Shown here piece after piece: positions 12,183 to 24,822 of a stretch of DNA of 40,312 bases. This stretch comes from Cochliopodium minus (taxonomy: Eukaryota; Discosea; Himatismenida; Cochliopodiidae). The position numbers and the translations under genes were made by a program. How positions within the stretch are numbered: position 1 is the stretch's first letter; every line of letters begins with the position of its first letter. The stretch is from assembly GCA_024220525.1 (NCBI GenBank), contig JAMYWO010000091.1, forward strand, positions 1-40,312, written 5' to 3'. Below the pieces are notes generated by a model. It was not told where the DNA came from. It ran no database searches and saw only the letters and a program-made list of their open reading frames with translations.

Positions 12183-15100
12183 ATGAAGCGGATAATATTC
12201 TTATTGGTTTTTTTATTTGCTAACTTTTCGTATGGTGGAGATGATAGCCAAAGGATTGCCTTGAAGGATATTTATAATCAGATGAATGGTGATAATTGGA
12301 TTCGTTGTCGATGGTATGACATTGATACAGTGGATTATTGCACTTTATGTGGTATAGAATGTGTGATGGATTCTTATATAGTCGAATTAAATCTCAATCA
12401 AAATAATTTGACAGGATATATCCCTCAATCTATTGATAAACTGATCTACATGAATAGATTGGATCTTTCAGGGAACATAATGTAACAGAAATATCAAATT
12501 TCGCTTTTTTAAATACAATTCTTTTCACATACATAGATTGATTATAGATTATATTTTTATTAATCGATGGATAGATGTAAATTGAGTTAGATAATGTTAA
12601 CTTTCTTTATGATCAATTGAATTTTAATGATTTTAATTATAGAACCCAATCTCAATTTAAAATATTCTATAAATTCAATTTGATTTATAGATCTTCAATG
12701 AATGAATCAATATGCACATTGTACAATCTAACGGATCTTTATCTTTGGAACAACAAACTATCCAGTCTTCCAGATTGCACATCTGAGATGAATTTGGCTC
12801 ATTTATACTTGGAAAACAACGAGATAGAAGATGTATCAAATGTTGAATGGCAAAACATGAAAAATTTAAGGAGATTATCTCTTTCCAAAAACAAATTGAA
12901 AGAGATACCTTTCAACATCACTGGATCAGAAATAGATTACTTGGATTTATCTTATAACTCCTTCGAAAAGTTTCCGCTTCTTTCGGAAAACAAAAACGAG
13001 ATGGATTTCTTTAGTTTTGCAGGGAATGATCTCGAAAAAGAAGAAAATATAGTGATCGGACAATTAAAAATCAAAACTTTGTCATTATCAAACACAAAAA
13101 TTAACAATGTGCCAAACTTTAACTCCAAAATCTCTTTGATCTTGCTCGACAACAACAACATAACGAAAGTACATCAAGTTTATGACTTGATAAAGTTCCC
13201 ATCATTGTCTTACGTCGACATTTCAAACAACAATTTAAAGGGAGAGTTTGACACGAGGTATCAAGTGGGTTACTTAAATTTAGAGGGCAACGTCAACGTG
13301 AAATTAAAGAATTATTACCTTTCTGCTCCCACTACAAAGTATGGCGACGGTTTGTTTGTTTTCGAGTGCTATTCTGTCTATTCCAGCCATGATCATAACA
13401 ATAGGGTGGATTATGGTATGACCAACTTTGTGGAGAAAGGAAACAAAATAGATTTGGATCCTTTCATGTTAAATTATACTCATTGTTTCTGCTCTGATGG
13501 ATATTATGTAATTTTTTTTTCTACAGATAAACTTTATTTTTACAATTTATTTTTTCAAATTTTTTTTTTTATTGTTTGATTTTTTTATATTTACAATTTA
13601 TTTTTTCAAATTTTTTATTGTTTGATTATTTTGTTTGATAGTTTTTTTATTCAATTTATTTTTAAAAACTATATTTTATTTATATTTTTAAGGGCTTCAT
13701 TCAATTATTTATTATTTTTTTTTTTAATTTGTTTTTTTTTTTCACAGTGATTTTTTTATACTTTTTATATTTTAATTATAAAACTTTAAATATAAAACAT
13801 TTTTTTTTTAAAAAAGGGATTTCCACCAAATTGTTACACATGTCCAGGAATAGATTGCTCAGGGGAGAACATTACATATGCAAGTGGAAGTTATCCCATC
13901 CACCACAAACTGACAAACAAAGTTCAATTAATACCATGTCCCCGAATCTCTTTTGGGATAGGCACTTCTTGTTGTGGAAATGATGTCTCTTCTTTCATTA
14001 AAAACTGGAACAGAACTTGTGTTTTCAATATCCTTGATAATTCTAGAAATGCAAAGTGTTCTGCTGGGTATACTGGTTTTTTATGTACAGAGTGCGTGAG
14101 GAACGAAGGTGAAAGTAATTTTTTTCTTCAAAAAATTTCATTCTTTAAAATTTTATTGATTAAAAAAATTAATAAAAAAAAAAATTTTATTGATAAAATT
14201 TTTTACCTATAATTTTTAAATCAAAAAATTTTTGTGTTTAATTTTTATTTTTTCTTTTTTATTTTCAATTTATAAAAATAATTTTTTAAATTTTTTTTTT
14301 AAATAGCATATTTCAAAAGTGGTTCAAATTGTTTAAAATGCCCTGAATTCACTGTCTTTGGATTCTTCTTCATTTTCTTGAGCTGGTTGTTTTGGATTTT
14401 CACTATTTTCGTGGACTACAAAACGATTCCCTTTCTCTTCATCTATGCCGTTTTCCTAACTATTTTTGCTGCATTTAACAATTGTGTTAACAATTCAGTT
14501 ACGCAATTAATAGGATTACGTAAAACGAAAAAGCTTTAAATTTTTATTTTTTTTTGTATTAATAGATATATTATTATTATTTCATATTTATTTTTATTTT
14601 TATTTTCATTTTTTCAGTTTTTTATTTTTATTTTTTATATTTTATTTTTTTTTTTATTTTTTATTATATTTATTTAATTTTTAATTTTTAAATTTTATTT
14701 TTTTAAATTTTATTTTTTTATTTTTTATTTTTTATTTTTTATTTTTTATTTTTTACATTAATCATTTTTTTAATTTTTATTTTTTTAATAAAAAAAGAGT
14801 TCATTATTTCTTTGTATTTCTTTAACCAATATTCTTTGGACTCATACACTGATTATTCTTCTGTGATTGGGGTCATCAAAATTTTTATTTTGTTCTTGCA
14901 AATCCTGATTTTTATTACTGTAAATATTTTTTTTAATTTATTCGTTTTATTTCATTATTTAAATATTTGTTAAGGGAACTGCTGGTCTTACCACAACTAG
15001 TACTTATTCAGGTTTTTTTTTTCTTTTTTCTCTTTTTCTGAGTTTTTTGTTATTTTATTTTTTCATAGCTATTCCTGATTTTCCTTGTTTCTCATTCATA

Positions 15101-16938
15101 AGGGATTTATCACCTGGATGGCTGTACGTCCTTGAATCATTTAGTTTTATATTTTATTTTTTGAGTGGTAATAATTTTTTTATCATTTCTTTTATTTTCA
15201 TTTTTTATTTTATTTTATTATTTTATTATTTTTATTTTTATTATTTTTATTATTTTGTTATTTTATTTTTTTATCATTTATTTTTTTTATTTTATTTATT
15301 ATATTATTATATTATTTTATTATTTTATTATTTTATTATTTTATTTTTATTATTTTATTTTTATTTTATTTTTTTATTTTTTTATTTTTTTATTTTTTTA
15401 TTTTATTTTATTTATTATATTATTATATTATTTTATTATTTTATTATTTTATTATTTTGTCATTATTTTATTTTATTATTTTGTCATTATTATTATTTTT
15501 TTGTTTTATTTTAGTATTTTTTATTATTTTATACTTTTTATGTTTTCACATTTTTATTTATTTTATATTTATTATTTTATTCATTATTTTTTTATTTTAT
15601 TAGGATTGATAGTAGTAACATTGAATTATTACTTCAATTCATGGAAAAATAAGAGAGAATACAAAAAGAAAAAAGAAGAAAAACTCAAAAAAGAAGAAGC
15701 AAATGTTTTGGAATCTTCAGACATTTATTTGGCTGTGGATGAGTTGGAACTGAAGATGATACGTAACGAAAGACCTGCTTATTCTTCTGAAATTACAAAG
15801 ACAACTATATTTCAAACTGCAAATAAGTACATTCCACTCAAAGATAAGGTATTTTTTATTTTTATTTATTTTTTTTATTTTTATTTTTTATTTTTTATTT
15901 AGTAATATCATTCACTTTATTTATTTTTTTTTATTTTATTTTTTCATTTTATTTTAACATTTTTATTTTTATTTTTTAATTTTTTATTTCAACAGTTAAT
16001 CTCGTTCACTTTATTCTCAATGTTTTTCTATCAAATACTTCTCTTTTTGGTGATCTACCAAGGAATTTCTACAGTAGAAGTGAACGGAGAAAAATATTGG
16101 AAAACAAATGTGTCAGTGAAAGCATCTTTTTCAGATCCTGAATACTTGAAGATTTTTGTTAGCTATATCATTTTAATGGTACTTAATTTCATTTTTATTC
16201 CTCTATGTTTTGTTGTAGTACTTTTCAGATCTAGAAAAGATCTTGGAAGTTCTGATAATTCTAATAGATACGGTAAAATTTTTAAATCAATTTTTATTTA
16301 TTTTTTATTTATTTTTTAAAAAAGGATTTCTTTATTTGGTAAAATTTATACAATACATTATTTAAATAATTTAAAATAATTTATTTTTTTTAAATAGAAT
16401 TTTAAACCGAATTTTTGGTTCTACGAGATTTTGTTGTAAATTAATTTTATGTTTATGTTTTTTATATTATTTTCTTTTTGGAAATAAGGGATGCAAGGAA
16501 AATACTGATTTCTTTGGCTTTTATTGTCACACCAACTTTTTCTGTCTCAAACACATTCTTTATTCTGATTGTTATCTCTATTTTTGCTATTATTGCTTAC
16601 ACTCAAAGACCATTTCTTTACTCAAACGAATTATACATCGAAACAGTTGCATCCATTTTAATATTTTTTGTTTTTTCCATTCTCTCTTACTCGTAAATTT
16701 AGAAATTTATTTTATTTTTTTAATTTAATTTTTGTAAAGTGCGAGGGTATTGGAAATAGAGTTTCTTGAAGAACAAACTTTTACATTGGGTATTGTATTA
16801 GTTAACATTTTCATTGGTTTAATGTTGTTTGCTGATATTAGTGCGTTGATTTTCTTGTTATTAATTCCTGTTTACAGATTTTACAAAAATGTTAAAAATA
16901 AAGAAAAAAACCTGTTGGAATCTGAAAAGTACAAATAA
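12183..16938 (+). CDS. Leucine-rich-repeat, Cys-rich, multi-membrane-span receptor-like protein
   Basis: Thirteen exons keep one frame for 951 residues: 12183-12481, 12691-13507, 13817-14108, 14307-14519, 14798-14919, 14975-15011, 15069-15167, 15604-15848, 15996-16272, 16325-16338, 16398-16435, 16489-16692, 16740-16938. There is a signal peptide (residues 1-18), then a Cys-rich cap and an LRR ectodomain (LNLNQNNLTGYIP, LYLWNNKLSSLPDC, YVDISNNNLKG). A Cys-rich stalk ends in GYTGFLCTEC and CLKCPEF, followed by several membrane helices. A long charged loop (exon 8) precedes a conserved-looking GFLYLNFKPNFWFYEIL segment and three more helices. This layout recalls the Cys-rich multi-span proteins common in protists. 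Ligand and signalling route are unknown. The 14-base exon at 16325-16338 is needed to keep frame. Introns are T-rich repeats of up to 436 bases. Confidence 0.85.
15168..15603 (+). repeat. T-rich intronic satellite with an internal duplication
   Basis: A 436-base intron of the LRR receptor gene made of TTTTATT and TTA units. A block of about 50 bases (starting TTTATTATATTATTATAT) near 15295 recurs near 15411, an offset of about 116 bases, so the intron grew by tandem duplication. A second short repeat (TTTTGTCATTATT) follows. The two long overlapping Phe/Ile/Tyr/Leu frames are not genes. Confidence 0.75.
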
Positions 16939-16979
16939 TAATTAAAAAAAAAAAATTGTTAAATAGAAAATAAAGTTTT

Positions 16980-18275
16980 TTATTTGAATTTAAAATCACA
17001 AGACAAATAAACATGATCAGAAGGGAATTTTTCGTTTGGTAACATTTCTGATTGATCATTTATTTTTAAACAAGAAACAAGATCAAGAGAATCATCCTTG
17101 TAAAAAATATCATCTGAAACCATTTTTACTGCTTCAAAGAACCTTTTTTTTTAAAAAGTATTAATTAAACTTTTAGTATTATTTTTTTTAAAGATTTTTT
17201 TTTACATTGTGAAAGGAGTATCATATTCTCCATATGTATCTTTTAAATTTAGATCGTGTTTCTTCTTGGAATTAATTTGAGAAATGTAGCTGTAAGCGAC
17301 AGAATCTTTTTTACAATTAAAATCACCCACAAAAACAACTCCAATTTTTTCTTCACCAAATTTTTTCAACTCGCTTTTTATTTTGGAAAACTAATTTATT
17401 GAATTAAATTTTTCAAAAATAAAATAAATTCAATAAAAAAAACGTATTTATTACCAAATAAACCAACTGATTTTCTCTTACTTGAGGATATTTTGGATTC
17501 CAATATAAATGAGTATTTACAATCATCAATGGAGAATCATTGGTGTTTAATGGAAGAAGAATTAAAATAAGAGCAATGTTATTGGTGTAATAAATTTTCT
17601 CCTCCTCCTTAAAAGCTTTTGCAATATCATTGTAATTTACAACCCTTTGTGCAGTTAAATAATACCTGTCTCTTTTCCAACCAATAAGAAGACCTTATTT
17701 TATGTAATTATCTTTATTTTTAATTAAATTTTGTTTTTCATTTTTTTTTTTTATTATTTTTTTTATTTATTTTTAATTTTTATTTGATTATTTTTATAAC
17801 CATCTGATTTTTCTGGCCTTTCTTCAAACAAACTTTCATAACTCAAAGAAGAAATTTCTTTTTGGTAAAACACTTTATAATTGTCACATTCTTGAAGACA
17901 AAAAATATCCGCTTTCATTTTTTTGATGTTTTCAATTATATTCTTTACAAAAAAATATTCAATTTAAAAATTTCTTAGATAAAGTGAAAATTTTTTTACT
18001 TTGCTTCTATATGCAAATTTTAGATGAAGAGGATCGCAATGTTCATAGAAAGATGGTTTGGCACTAAAAAATTTTATTTTCTGAGAAAAATGATGGAAAG
18101 AAAATAAGAACCAAACAATACCTTTTGCTTGATAGGATATTCCTTCGATTGATGTGATTATATAATGAGTTTTAAAAAATTTTATATATTTTTTTGTTTG
18201 GAAAAAATGATCGTATCTATCATTAGATTGGTTCGATATTATATTAATTGAAAATGTTGATTTAATCGCATTCAT
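16980..18275 (-). CDS. EEP-fold nuclease of the CCR4/Angel/nocturnin group
   Basis: Six exons on the minus strand (18275-18117, 18080-18000, 17942-17801, 17693-17455, 17390-17206, 17142-16980) give 322 residues. Motifs in order: CLQEC with the metal-binding Glu about residue 97, NTHLYWNP (187-194), GDFN (229-232) and PSDH (309-312). These are the endonuclease/exonuclease/phosphatase signatures, and the spacing fits CCR4-type deadenylases and relatives. The leucine-rich-repeat domain of CNOT6 is absent, so an Angel- or nocturnin-like stand-alone nuclease is likelier. The first motif, normally YNxL, reads SYQAKG here, so its conserved Asn appears as Gln. The intron between exons 1 and 2 is only 36 bases, starts GTTTGG and could also be read through in frame; that part is uncertain. 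It ends 41 bases from the LRR receptor gene. Confidence 0.85.
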
Positions 18276-18482
18276 CCATATGAAAGAATATCATATTGTT
18301 GTATGTTACAATAAAAAATTTATAATTATCATTGTCAATTACCATGACAAAATTCGAACATTATTTTCATCTTCTTTGTTCATATATTGATTGATATTCA
18401 AGTATTTTTTATTGGCGATCATTATTATCAATTTTTTTAAATTAAAAATAATTTTGGAGAAATATCGTTGTTTGTTTTTATT

Positions 18483-20228
18483 TTAGTTTCTGTTTTTGAT
18501 GAGATGCAAAAGCCTTTCTTTGATTTCAAGTTCATCCATCTTGTTCAACATGCATTCCAAACCAACTAAATTAAAAAATAAATTAAAATAAAAAAAATAA
18601 TTATAAATTAAATTAAAAATTAAAATAAATAATAGATTAATTAAAAGAACCTTTTTGAGAAATATCTTTTTGGAAAGATTCTCTTTCAGATTCAGAAATC
18701 AGCTCTTTGACACATTCTTGTGAAAACAACCCATTGGCAATTTCAGAAACAGAGTCATGACAACATCCTTTCTCTTCTTCCACTTCTCTTGGTAAACTTC
18801 CGATTCCACATCTCATGGGTGGTCTAAAATGAATTTGGAAAAAAAAATTTAATTTTAAAATTTAAATTTAAAATTTAATTAAAATAAAAATTTACCTTGG
18901 TTTGTTAAAAATGCGAGACCATTCAAATATTTTATCACGTAATTGCCAATATTCATAAAATCCAGGAGAATTGCTTTTAGGTTTGTTTCGTTCAATAAAA
19001 TTGTTTTTTTCATCCTCAAAAGAAGTTTGTCTCATGAAATAGGGTCTGGGTGGCTCTTTAGTTTCACCACTTTTCTTTTCTTCTTCTATTTAATTTATAA
19101 AAGGAAAACTTTATCATCTTTTTTATTTTTATTATTTATTATTTTCATAAAATTTATTTTTATTTATTTTATTTATTTTTATTTATTTTTATTTATAATT
19201 TAATTTATTTTTTATTTTTTTATACTTTTTGGGTAATCTTCTATAAAGAGTTTGGACCATAGAATATCGTTTCTAGATGCAATCAACCATTCTTTATTGA
19301 CACGAGATGCTTTAATCAAATCTTTGGAATTCAAGTGCATGAAAACAAGTTTCAAAATGAGTTTTCTGTTTGTTTGATTGTTTGGAAAATCACATTTATC
19401 TTTTTCGGAAGGTTCAATATCGGGGGAAACAATTCTATCAAAAATGGAATTAGTCTTTTTTGAATCAATTTAAAAAAATTAAGTTACACAGAAAAAGGAG
19501 ATAAAATACTCAATGGGAAACTTATCTCTTTAACAAAATAAAATTAAAAAAGAAAGAAATGAATGACTTCAAAAAAATTACTTACTCTTGTTACTTTTTC
19601 TTTCGAAAACGCTGAGCTTTCTCAAAATGAGAATTTGAAATTTAATTTCAGGAGAAAGAGTTATCCCACTATTAACAGACATTTCATTTTGGTAGCTGAA
19701 AACAAGAAGAAAAGCATTTTTGAATTGAGAATAGTTGATGTCTACGTTTTTGTCAAAGTCCAGCTTAACCAGCTCTTCTATTGTCTTTTCTTTGTTATTT
19801 GGATCTGCCACTTCTGTAACTATCAATTTGGAGAGTTCGACTTCTTCTGTTTCTTTATTTGAGCTTGAGAAATGCCAATCCTAATTTCAAAAATTTGAGA
19901 ATTAAATTAAAATTCAAATTGAACAAATCAGTATAAATTATTATTTTTGAAACAAACAATTAATGGTTTGGAATTTCGAGTATAATTAATTTTATAAAAG
20001 GGGTATGTATAAATTTAATTTTATATTTGTTTAAAATTTGAATATTCTCTTGATTTTTACACTTGCTGCTCTTTCATCATAGTAAATGAATTTCTTTTTT
20101 TTTATAAATGTGATATTTTTCTCATAAAATTTGTTTAGATATTCATTCAATTTCTCTGCTTTGATTGTTTCTGATTCATTGGAGATCTTCTTGAATTCAT
20201 TTTGAAGGTATTCTTCATTTAATTTCAT
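18483..20228 (-). CDS. F-box protein, paralogue A
   Basis: Six exons (20228-20061, 19880-19582, 19434-19226, 19085-18896, 18823-18651, 18565-18483) give 373 residues. A hydrophobic helix block beginning LILKLVFMHLNSKDLIKASR and ending LWSKLFIEDYP (about 190-225) fits an F-box, the SKP1-binding part of SCF ubiquitin ligases. Before it is a region that fits no family I know (YDERAASDWHF, then a beta-like VNSGITLSPEIKFQ). After it come an acidic/basic linker and a FYEYWQLRDKIFEW block. The C-terminal part is helical with CCHDS and ECMLNK. The last intron starts GTTCTT. The second-intron donor is ambiguous: GTAATT keeps the phase of the next exon, GTAAGT does not. Two close relatives lie in the gap-bounded insert at 28670-30073. 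Confidence 0.72.
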
Positions 20229-20335
20229 TTTTTTTTATTTTTTCACAAAATTTAAAATAGAAGAAATTTAAGAAATCAAAATGAATTTTTTTATTGGAAC
20301 AAAATAAATAAAACTAAATAAATAAATTTGTTTGA

Positions 20336-23258
20336 TTAATCATCTTTGTTCTTATCTTGAATTTCATTTCCATCAGATTCAATTTTTTTTTCATCATCCA
20401 AAATCTCATTAGTTTCATTCTCTTTCTGAACTTCGGACTCCTTTACACTTTCTAAATCTAGATCATTATTAGTTTCAACATTGTCACTTTCAAACAGTTG
20501 ATTGTTGCTTTCATTAGAAACTTTTCCAAACTTGAATCTCGGCATACTATTAACAGAGTGAAGTGGTTCTTCGTCAACTGTTTCTTGATTCACATCGAAT
20601 GTTACTTCTTTTACGAACAAAGTGGGTAATTTAGTGCTTTGAGCCTTTAAAAAAATTTTGGCAATTTAAATTTTATTTTTCCGTTTTCATTTATTATTTG
20701 TTTTTAAAAAAAAAAAAAGTATTTTTACCAATTTACTTTTTCTAATTCCGTATGAGAAATAAATAATAAAACCAATAACCAATAAAACAAAAAGACGAAT
20801 CCAAGTTATCATTTTAAAAGAAGTCATCATGTAAATGTTGAAAAATATTCCGATAATTGGGAAAGCTGGAACAAGAGGACATTTAAACGTTTCTGGGATG
20901 TCTGTTTGTTTGAAGAGATACAACAATCCACTCACAACAAATGTTGCAATGCATAATATCTTTGTTTACATTAAAATTTTTAGATTTGTTATTTTTATTT
21001 TTTATTTTTTAATATTTTTATAAATTTAAATTTTTTTTTTTACAATTTTTGCAGCAATGTTCCAGTTAAGTTGGAGACTCAAGCATGCTATGATAGTAAA
21101 GATTAAAATGATGAAAAGATTTCCCAAAAACTTCATGTTTGTTTTCCCGTCTTGAGATTTATATCTAAATTATCAAATTAATTTTAATATATAATTTAAA
21201 TTATTTAAACTAAAATTATAATATTTTTAACCTTAAAAATAGAACGCAAAAACAAACGATAGTGAATGCTAAAAGAGTTCCTATGGAAACCATGTCACTT
21301 AGAGTATCAATATTAAAAAAGAAAGCCAAAAGAGATCCAAAAAATCCTTTTAAAAAATAAATTAAAATAACTTTAATAATTTTAATCATAATTATAAATT
21401 TTTATAGATTAAATAGCTCATTTTATTTTTTATTTACCCGAAACAAATGTTGCAACAATAGGAGTTTTGAATCTTGCACTGACTGTCGAAAACCAAGCAG
21501 GAAGTAATCCGTCTCTTGACATAGAATAATAAACACGAGGTGCTCCAATTAGATTGGTCATCATTGTGGTTGTTAAAGCAGAAAATGCTCCTGATGATAA
21601 TTTAATTTTAAATTACTCCTTTTAAATTTTATTGAATCATTTTAAATTATTACCTATTGAAATGATAACTGAAGCCCATCTCAAACCTCTGTCGCTAAAT
21701 GCAGCAGAAAGAGGAGCAGTCGTGCTTATCATATCATATTTCACCATCAAAGTGATTGAAGCAGCAACTCCCATATAAAGTAATATTGAAATTCCTTATT
21801 AAAAAAATAAATTAAATGAATAAAATAATGGAAATAAAATTTTTTAAAACCTAATGTTGCTAAAATTCCTACAGGAAGATCTCTTTTGGGATTTTTCACT
21901 TCTTCTGAACAAGTAGCAACTGTTTCGAACCCTGCATAAGCAAAGAATATTGAAGAAGCTCCTGTAAATATTCCGTTCACTCCAAAAGGGAAAAACACTT
22001 CCCTTTCAAAAAAATAAAATCAAAAATTGAAAAGAAAAAATCAAAAATATTAAATAAATCTGTTGTTTAAATGAATAAAAAATAAAAAAAAAAATACCAA
22101 TTTTTAGATTCTGCAAAATAAAACCCACCTCCAATGACAAACAAAATAATGATAACTGTCAATGCCAAGATCACATTGTTTATTATTGCAGAATTTTTGA
22201 TTCCTAAACTTATTACAAGGGATATTATTATCACAATGATTGCTGCCATTGGATTAACTTTAATGCTTCCCACTGAATAGAACCATATTGGTATTTTGAT
22301 GTTGAATCCTTCAAATAATACTACTAAATATCCGACCCATCCCCTGCTTACAGCTGCCAATCCAATTATATTTTCTATAGACATATCCCACCCAATAATC
22401 CATGAAACAAATTCTCCTATAAAATTTTTTTATAAAACAAAATTTCTTTTAAAAATTTTTTAAAACAGAAATAATATCAGACTTTAAACTAGTTTAATCT
22501 TAATCTTAAAATTAGTTTTTGTTTATTGATTTTTTTAAAAAAAAAACTATTAGTAACCTATTGCAACATAAGAGTATGTGTATGCAGATCCTTATGTTTT
22601 TTAAATTGGTTACTTAAACAGGTAATTTAAATAATAATACTTACCCGCCACTTGTACTCTTGTTGATAGTTCTGTTTAACATTCCAAAATTTTCATTTTA
22701 ATTTAAAAATATTTTTTTAGATTTACCAGCATAACAAAAAGCAGAAAATATGCTTTAAAGAATAATTAAATTAATTTAATATTGATTTTTTTTATTACCA
22801 TGATATTCCCGCAAACAAATATGATAATACAATCGCAGGTCCTAAATTGTTGATCAGAAAAATCATGTTTATTTGAAATTTTATATTTTTAAGGGTAAAT
22901 ATGAAATTTTGAATCAAGATTTACCTGCTTTTTGTCTTGCAGCAACTCCAGTCACTATAAATTCATCAAAATGATTTTTTATTTAGGCATATTCTGAAAG
23001 TGATTAAATTAATTTTTTTATTTACAAACAAATATCCCTGCTCCTATCACATTTCCCATTCCTATGCCCAACAAATCGAACCAATTCAAATCTTTGGATA
23101 ATTGCCCCTCATCTCTTTCTTGCAATGCACTCTCTATTGTTTTCTTTCTGAATAAAGTTGGTATAGCTGAAATGTATGAAAGATAATTATGAATTTATAG
23201 TTTGATTGATACCTTTATCTTTGAAAAATCTCACAATCACATCAAAAATTCTCCTCAT
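20336..23258 (-). CDS. Cationic amino-acid transporter (SLC7/CAT type, APC superfamily)
   Basis: Fifteen exons on the minus strand keep frame: 23258-23213, 23166-23026, 22954-22925, 22841-22799, 22752-22727, 22671-22645, 22590-22558, 22416-22098, 22002-21851, 21794-21654, 21590-21438, 21346-21232, 21164-21044, 20959-20729, 20644-20336. The product has 628 residues, about the size of human CAT1. CAT hallmarks occur in order: GNVIGAGIFVLTGV, GPAIVLSYLFAGISCIFSA, GSAYTYSYVAIGEFVSWIIG, FAYAGFETVA, APRVYYSMSRDGLLPAWF, and a C-terminal CPLVPAFPIIGIFFNIYMM followed by TWIRL. It should import Lys/Arg-type amino acids across a membrane. A 100-residue acidic, Asn/Glu-rich tail follows the last helix. 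Exons 3 to 7 are only 26-43 bases. Three introns start with GTT (21231, 21850, 22557). Confidence 0.93.
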
Positions 23259-23429
23259 TTTTTTTATATTTTATAAAAAATAGTAAAAGTGGAATTTTAA
23301 ATTTGAAACAAAATAAATTTGATGGAGAGCATTTCTTTTTGCTATTGTTCATCAAGATTCTCATCCTCAAAATTCCAAATTTAAAACTAATAATTACTTT
23401 TTTTCCGTTTTAATAATTTTTTTTTTCAA

Positions 23430-24389
23430 TCACTTGAACTGGGACTTTTCACCAATCAATACAATTAATTTTTTCTCCATCATTTCTCTTACAGTTTTTT
23501 CCTTCTTCAAACTCTCGGTGAGTCTTTTGTTCTCTTCGATCAGAGTTAATAATAGTTTATCTTTTTGTTGGGTATTCATTTTAGCAATCATGTTTTCGTC
23601 AGAAGTTTTTGGTATATTGTTTAAATCTATTTCACTTCTTATGGGAACTGATCATTTAAAAAAAAAAAAGATTAAATTAGATTTTTAACAGACATCTGAA
23701 TATTTTATTATAAATGATATATTGACTTTAATTGATCATTTATTGATATTCTCACTATGGATTGAATTTAAAGTTGTTAATTTAGTTTTATTTTTAATTA
23801 TACTACATAATTGAATGATAACAGTGTTCGGATGAAAAATTAATAAAGATATAAAGGGGTAATTACCGCTTTGAGTCATATTTCTACTTCTTATTGTATT
23901 TTTATGTTGTGGTTGTGTTGATTTTTGTTCAAGAAATTTTAATGCATTCAATAAACTGGCTCCATCATTGATCAACATGGTATCTTTAAACAGAGGAAAT
24001 GAATGATTGGAGAATATTGAGAATATGATTAGAATTAAATTGAGATTGAATTTTTATCACCTCTTTTGTTTTTATTTTCTTCTTCGAATATATCAACTAA
24101 TGTACTTGGAAAATATCCTTCATCACCTGTCAAATTATTTCTTCCATACCACCATCTTGTTGAATTTAAAAAAATATTGATTGAAATAATGTTGAATTCA
24201 AATTTTATCTTACCCTCCTTTTTCGGTTTCTTCAATTACTGCGATTATATCTTGTTTCTTTAAAGCAAGATACGAATATCCTTCAACCAATTCTGGAACA
24301 TAATCTATATAAAATAAAAAATGATAATTATTCGATGAAATATGATTGGATTCTTCACCTTCGACTGCTATTACAAATTTATCACTCAT
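23430..24389 (-). CDS. SH3-domain protein with C-terminal coiled coil
   Basis: Five exons (24389-24359, 24304-24214, 24155-24061, 23983-23867, 23647-23430) give 183 residues. The N-terminal 70 residues form one SH3 domain: FVIAVEDYVPELVEG (the ALYDY strand), IAVIEETEKGGWWYGR (the Trp pair) and GDEGYFPSTLVDIFEE (the GYFPSNYV-like end). SH3 domains bind Pro-rich peptides. A Ser/Thr/Gln-rich linker follows. The last 50 residues (KDKLLLTLIEENKRLTESLK onward) are a probable coiled coil for self-association. It ends in TGA, showing that TGA is read as a stop here. A small adaptor for actin or membrane trafficking is plausible, but the partner is unknown. Confidence 0.85.
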
Positions 24390-24822
24390 ATATTATCTTT
24401 CTTTTTTTTTATTTTATTCTTTTGTTTCTTGAATTTTAATATTTTTTGGAGAAAACAACAGGAGGACTCAAATATCTATTGTTTTTGAGATCGTAAATTT
24501 GTAATGTTGAAAATTAAAAATAGATTTGTCAGTTATATTTTATAAAAAAAAAAATGAGTTTTATGAAAGAAAAATGGATGGATAATGATTAAATTATGGT
24601 TGATTCTTAATAATTTTTTTTTGATTGGAATGGGAATATATTATATTTTAAAATAAAATATAATTTTAAAATGTACGCTCAAAGGAATAAAATGATGAAA
24701 GAGAGGAGCAATGGTAAAAATAATATTCCTCAGTGCACTTGAATGAAAATAAATAAAATATATTGAAAAAATAAAATATAAAAAATAAACTTCAAAACCA
24801 CCCACTCAATTTCATTTGAAGA
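24390..24822. promoter_or_regulatory. Shared upstream region of the divergent SH3 and Sel1-repeat genes
   Basis: About 430 bases between divergent starts. It is AT-rich with poly-T/poly-A tracts and no recognisable exon. A GTGCAC palindrome lies near 24735, about 85 bases before the Sel1 gene. No firm promoter element was identified. Confidence 0.35.

Noticed and set aside
15047-15902. Two long overlapping frames rich in Phe, Ile, Tyr and Leu
   Set aside because: They read through T-rich intron satellite. The true exons of the receptor gene lie at 15069-15167 and 15604-15848, and only those parts have normal composition.
18943-19203. Plus-strand frame of 86 codons, repeated at 29246-29455
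   Set aside because: It is antisense to the same exon in two F-box paralogues; its conservation simply reflects the duplicated exon.
19226-19586. GTAAGT donor at 19585 for F-box paralogue A
   Set aside because: It looks like the best consensus site but leaves the next exon out of phase; GTAATT four bases on keeps the frame. RNA is needed to settle it.
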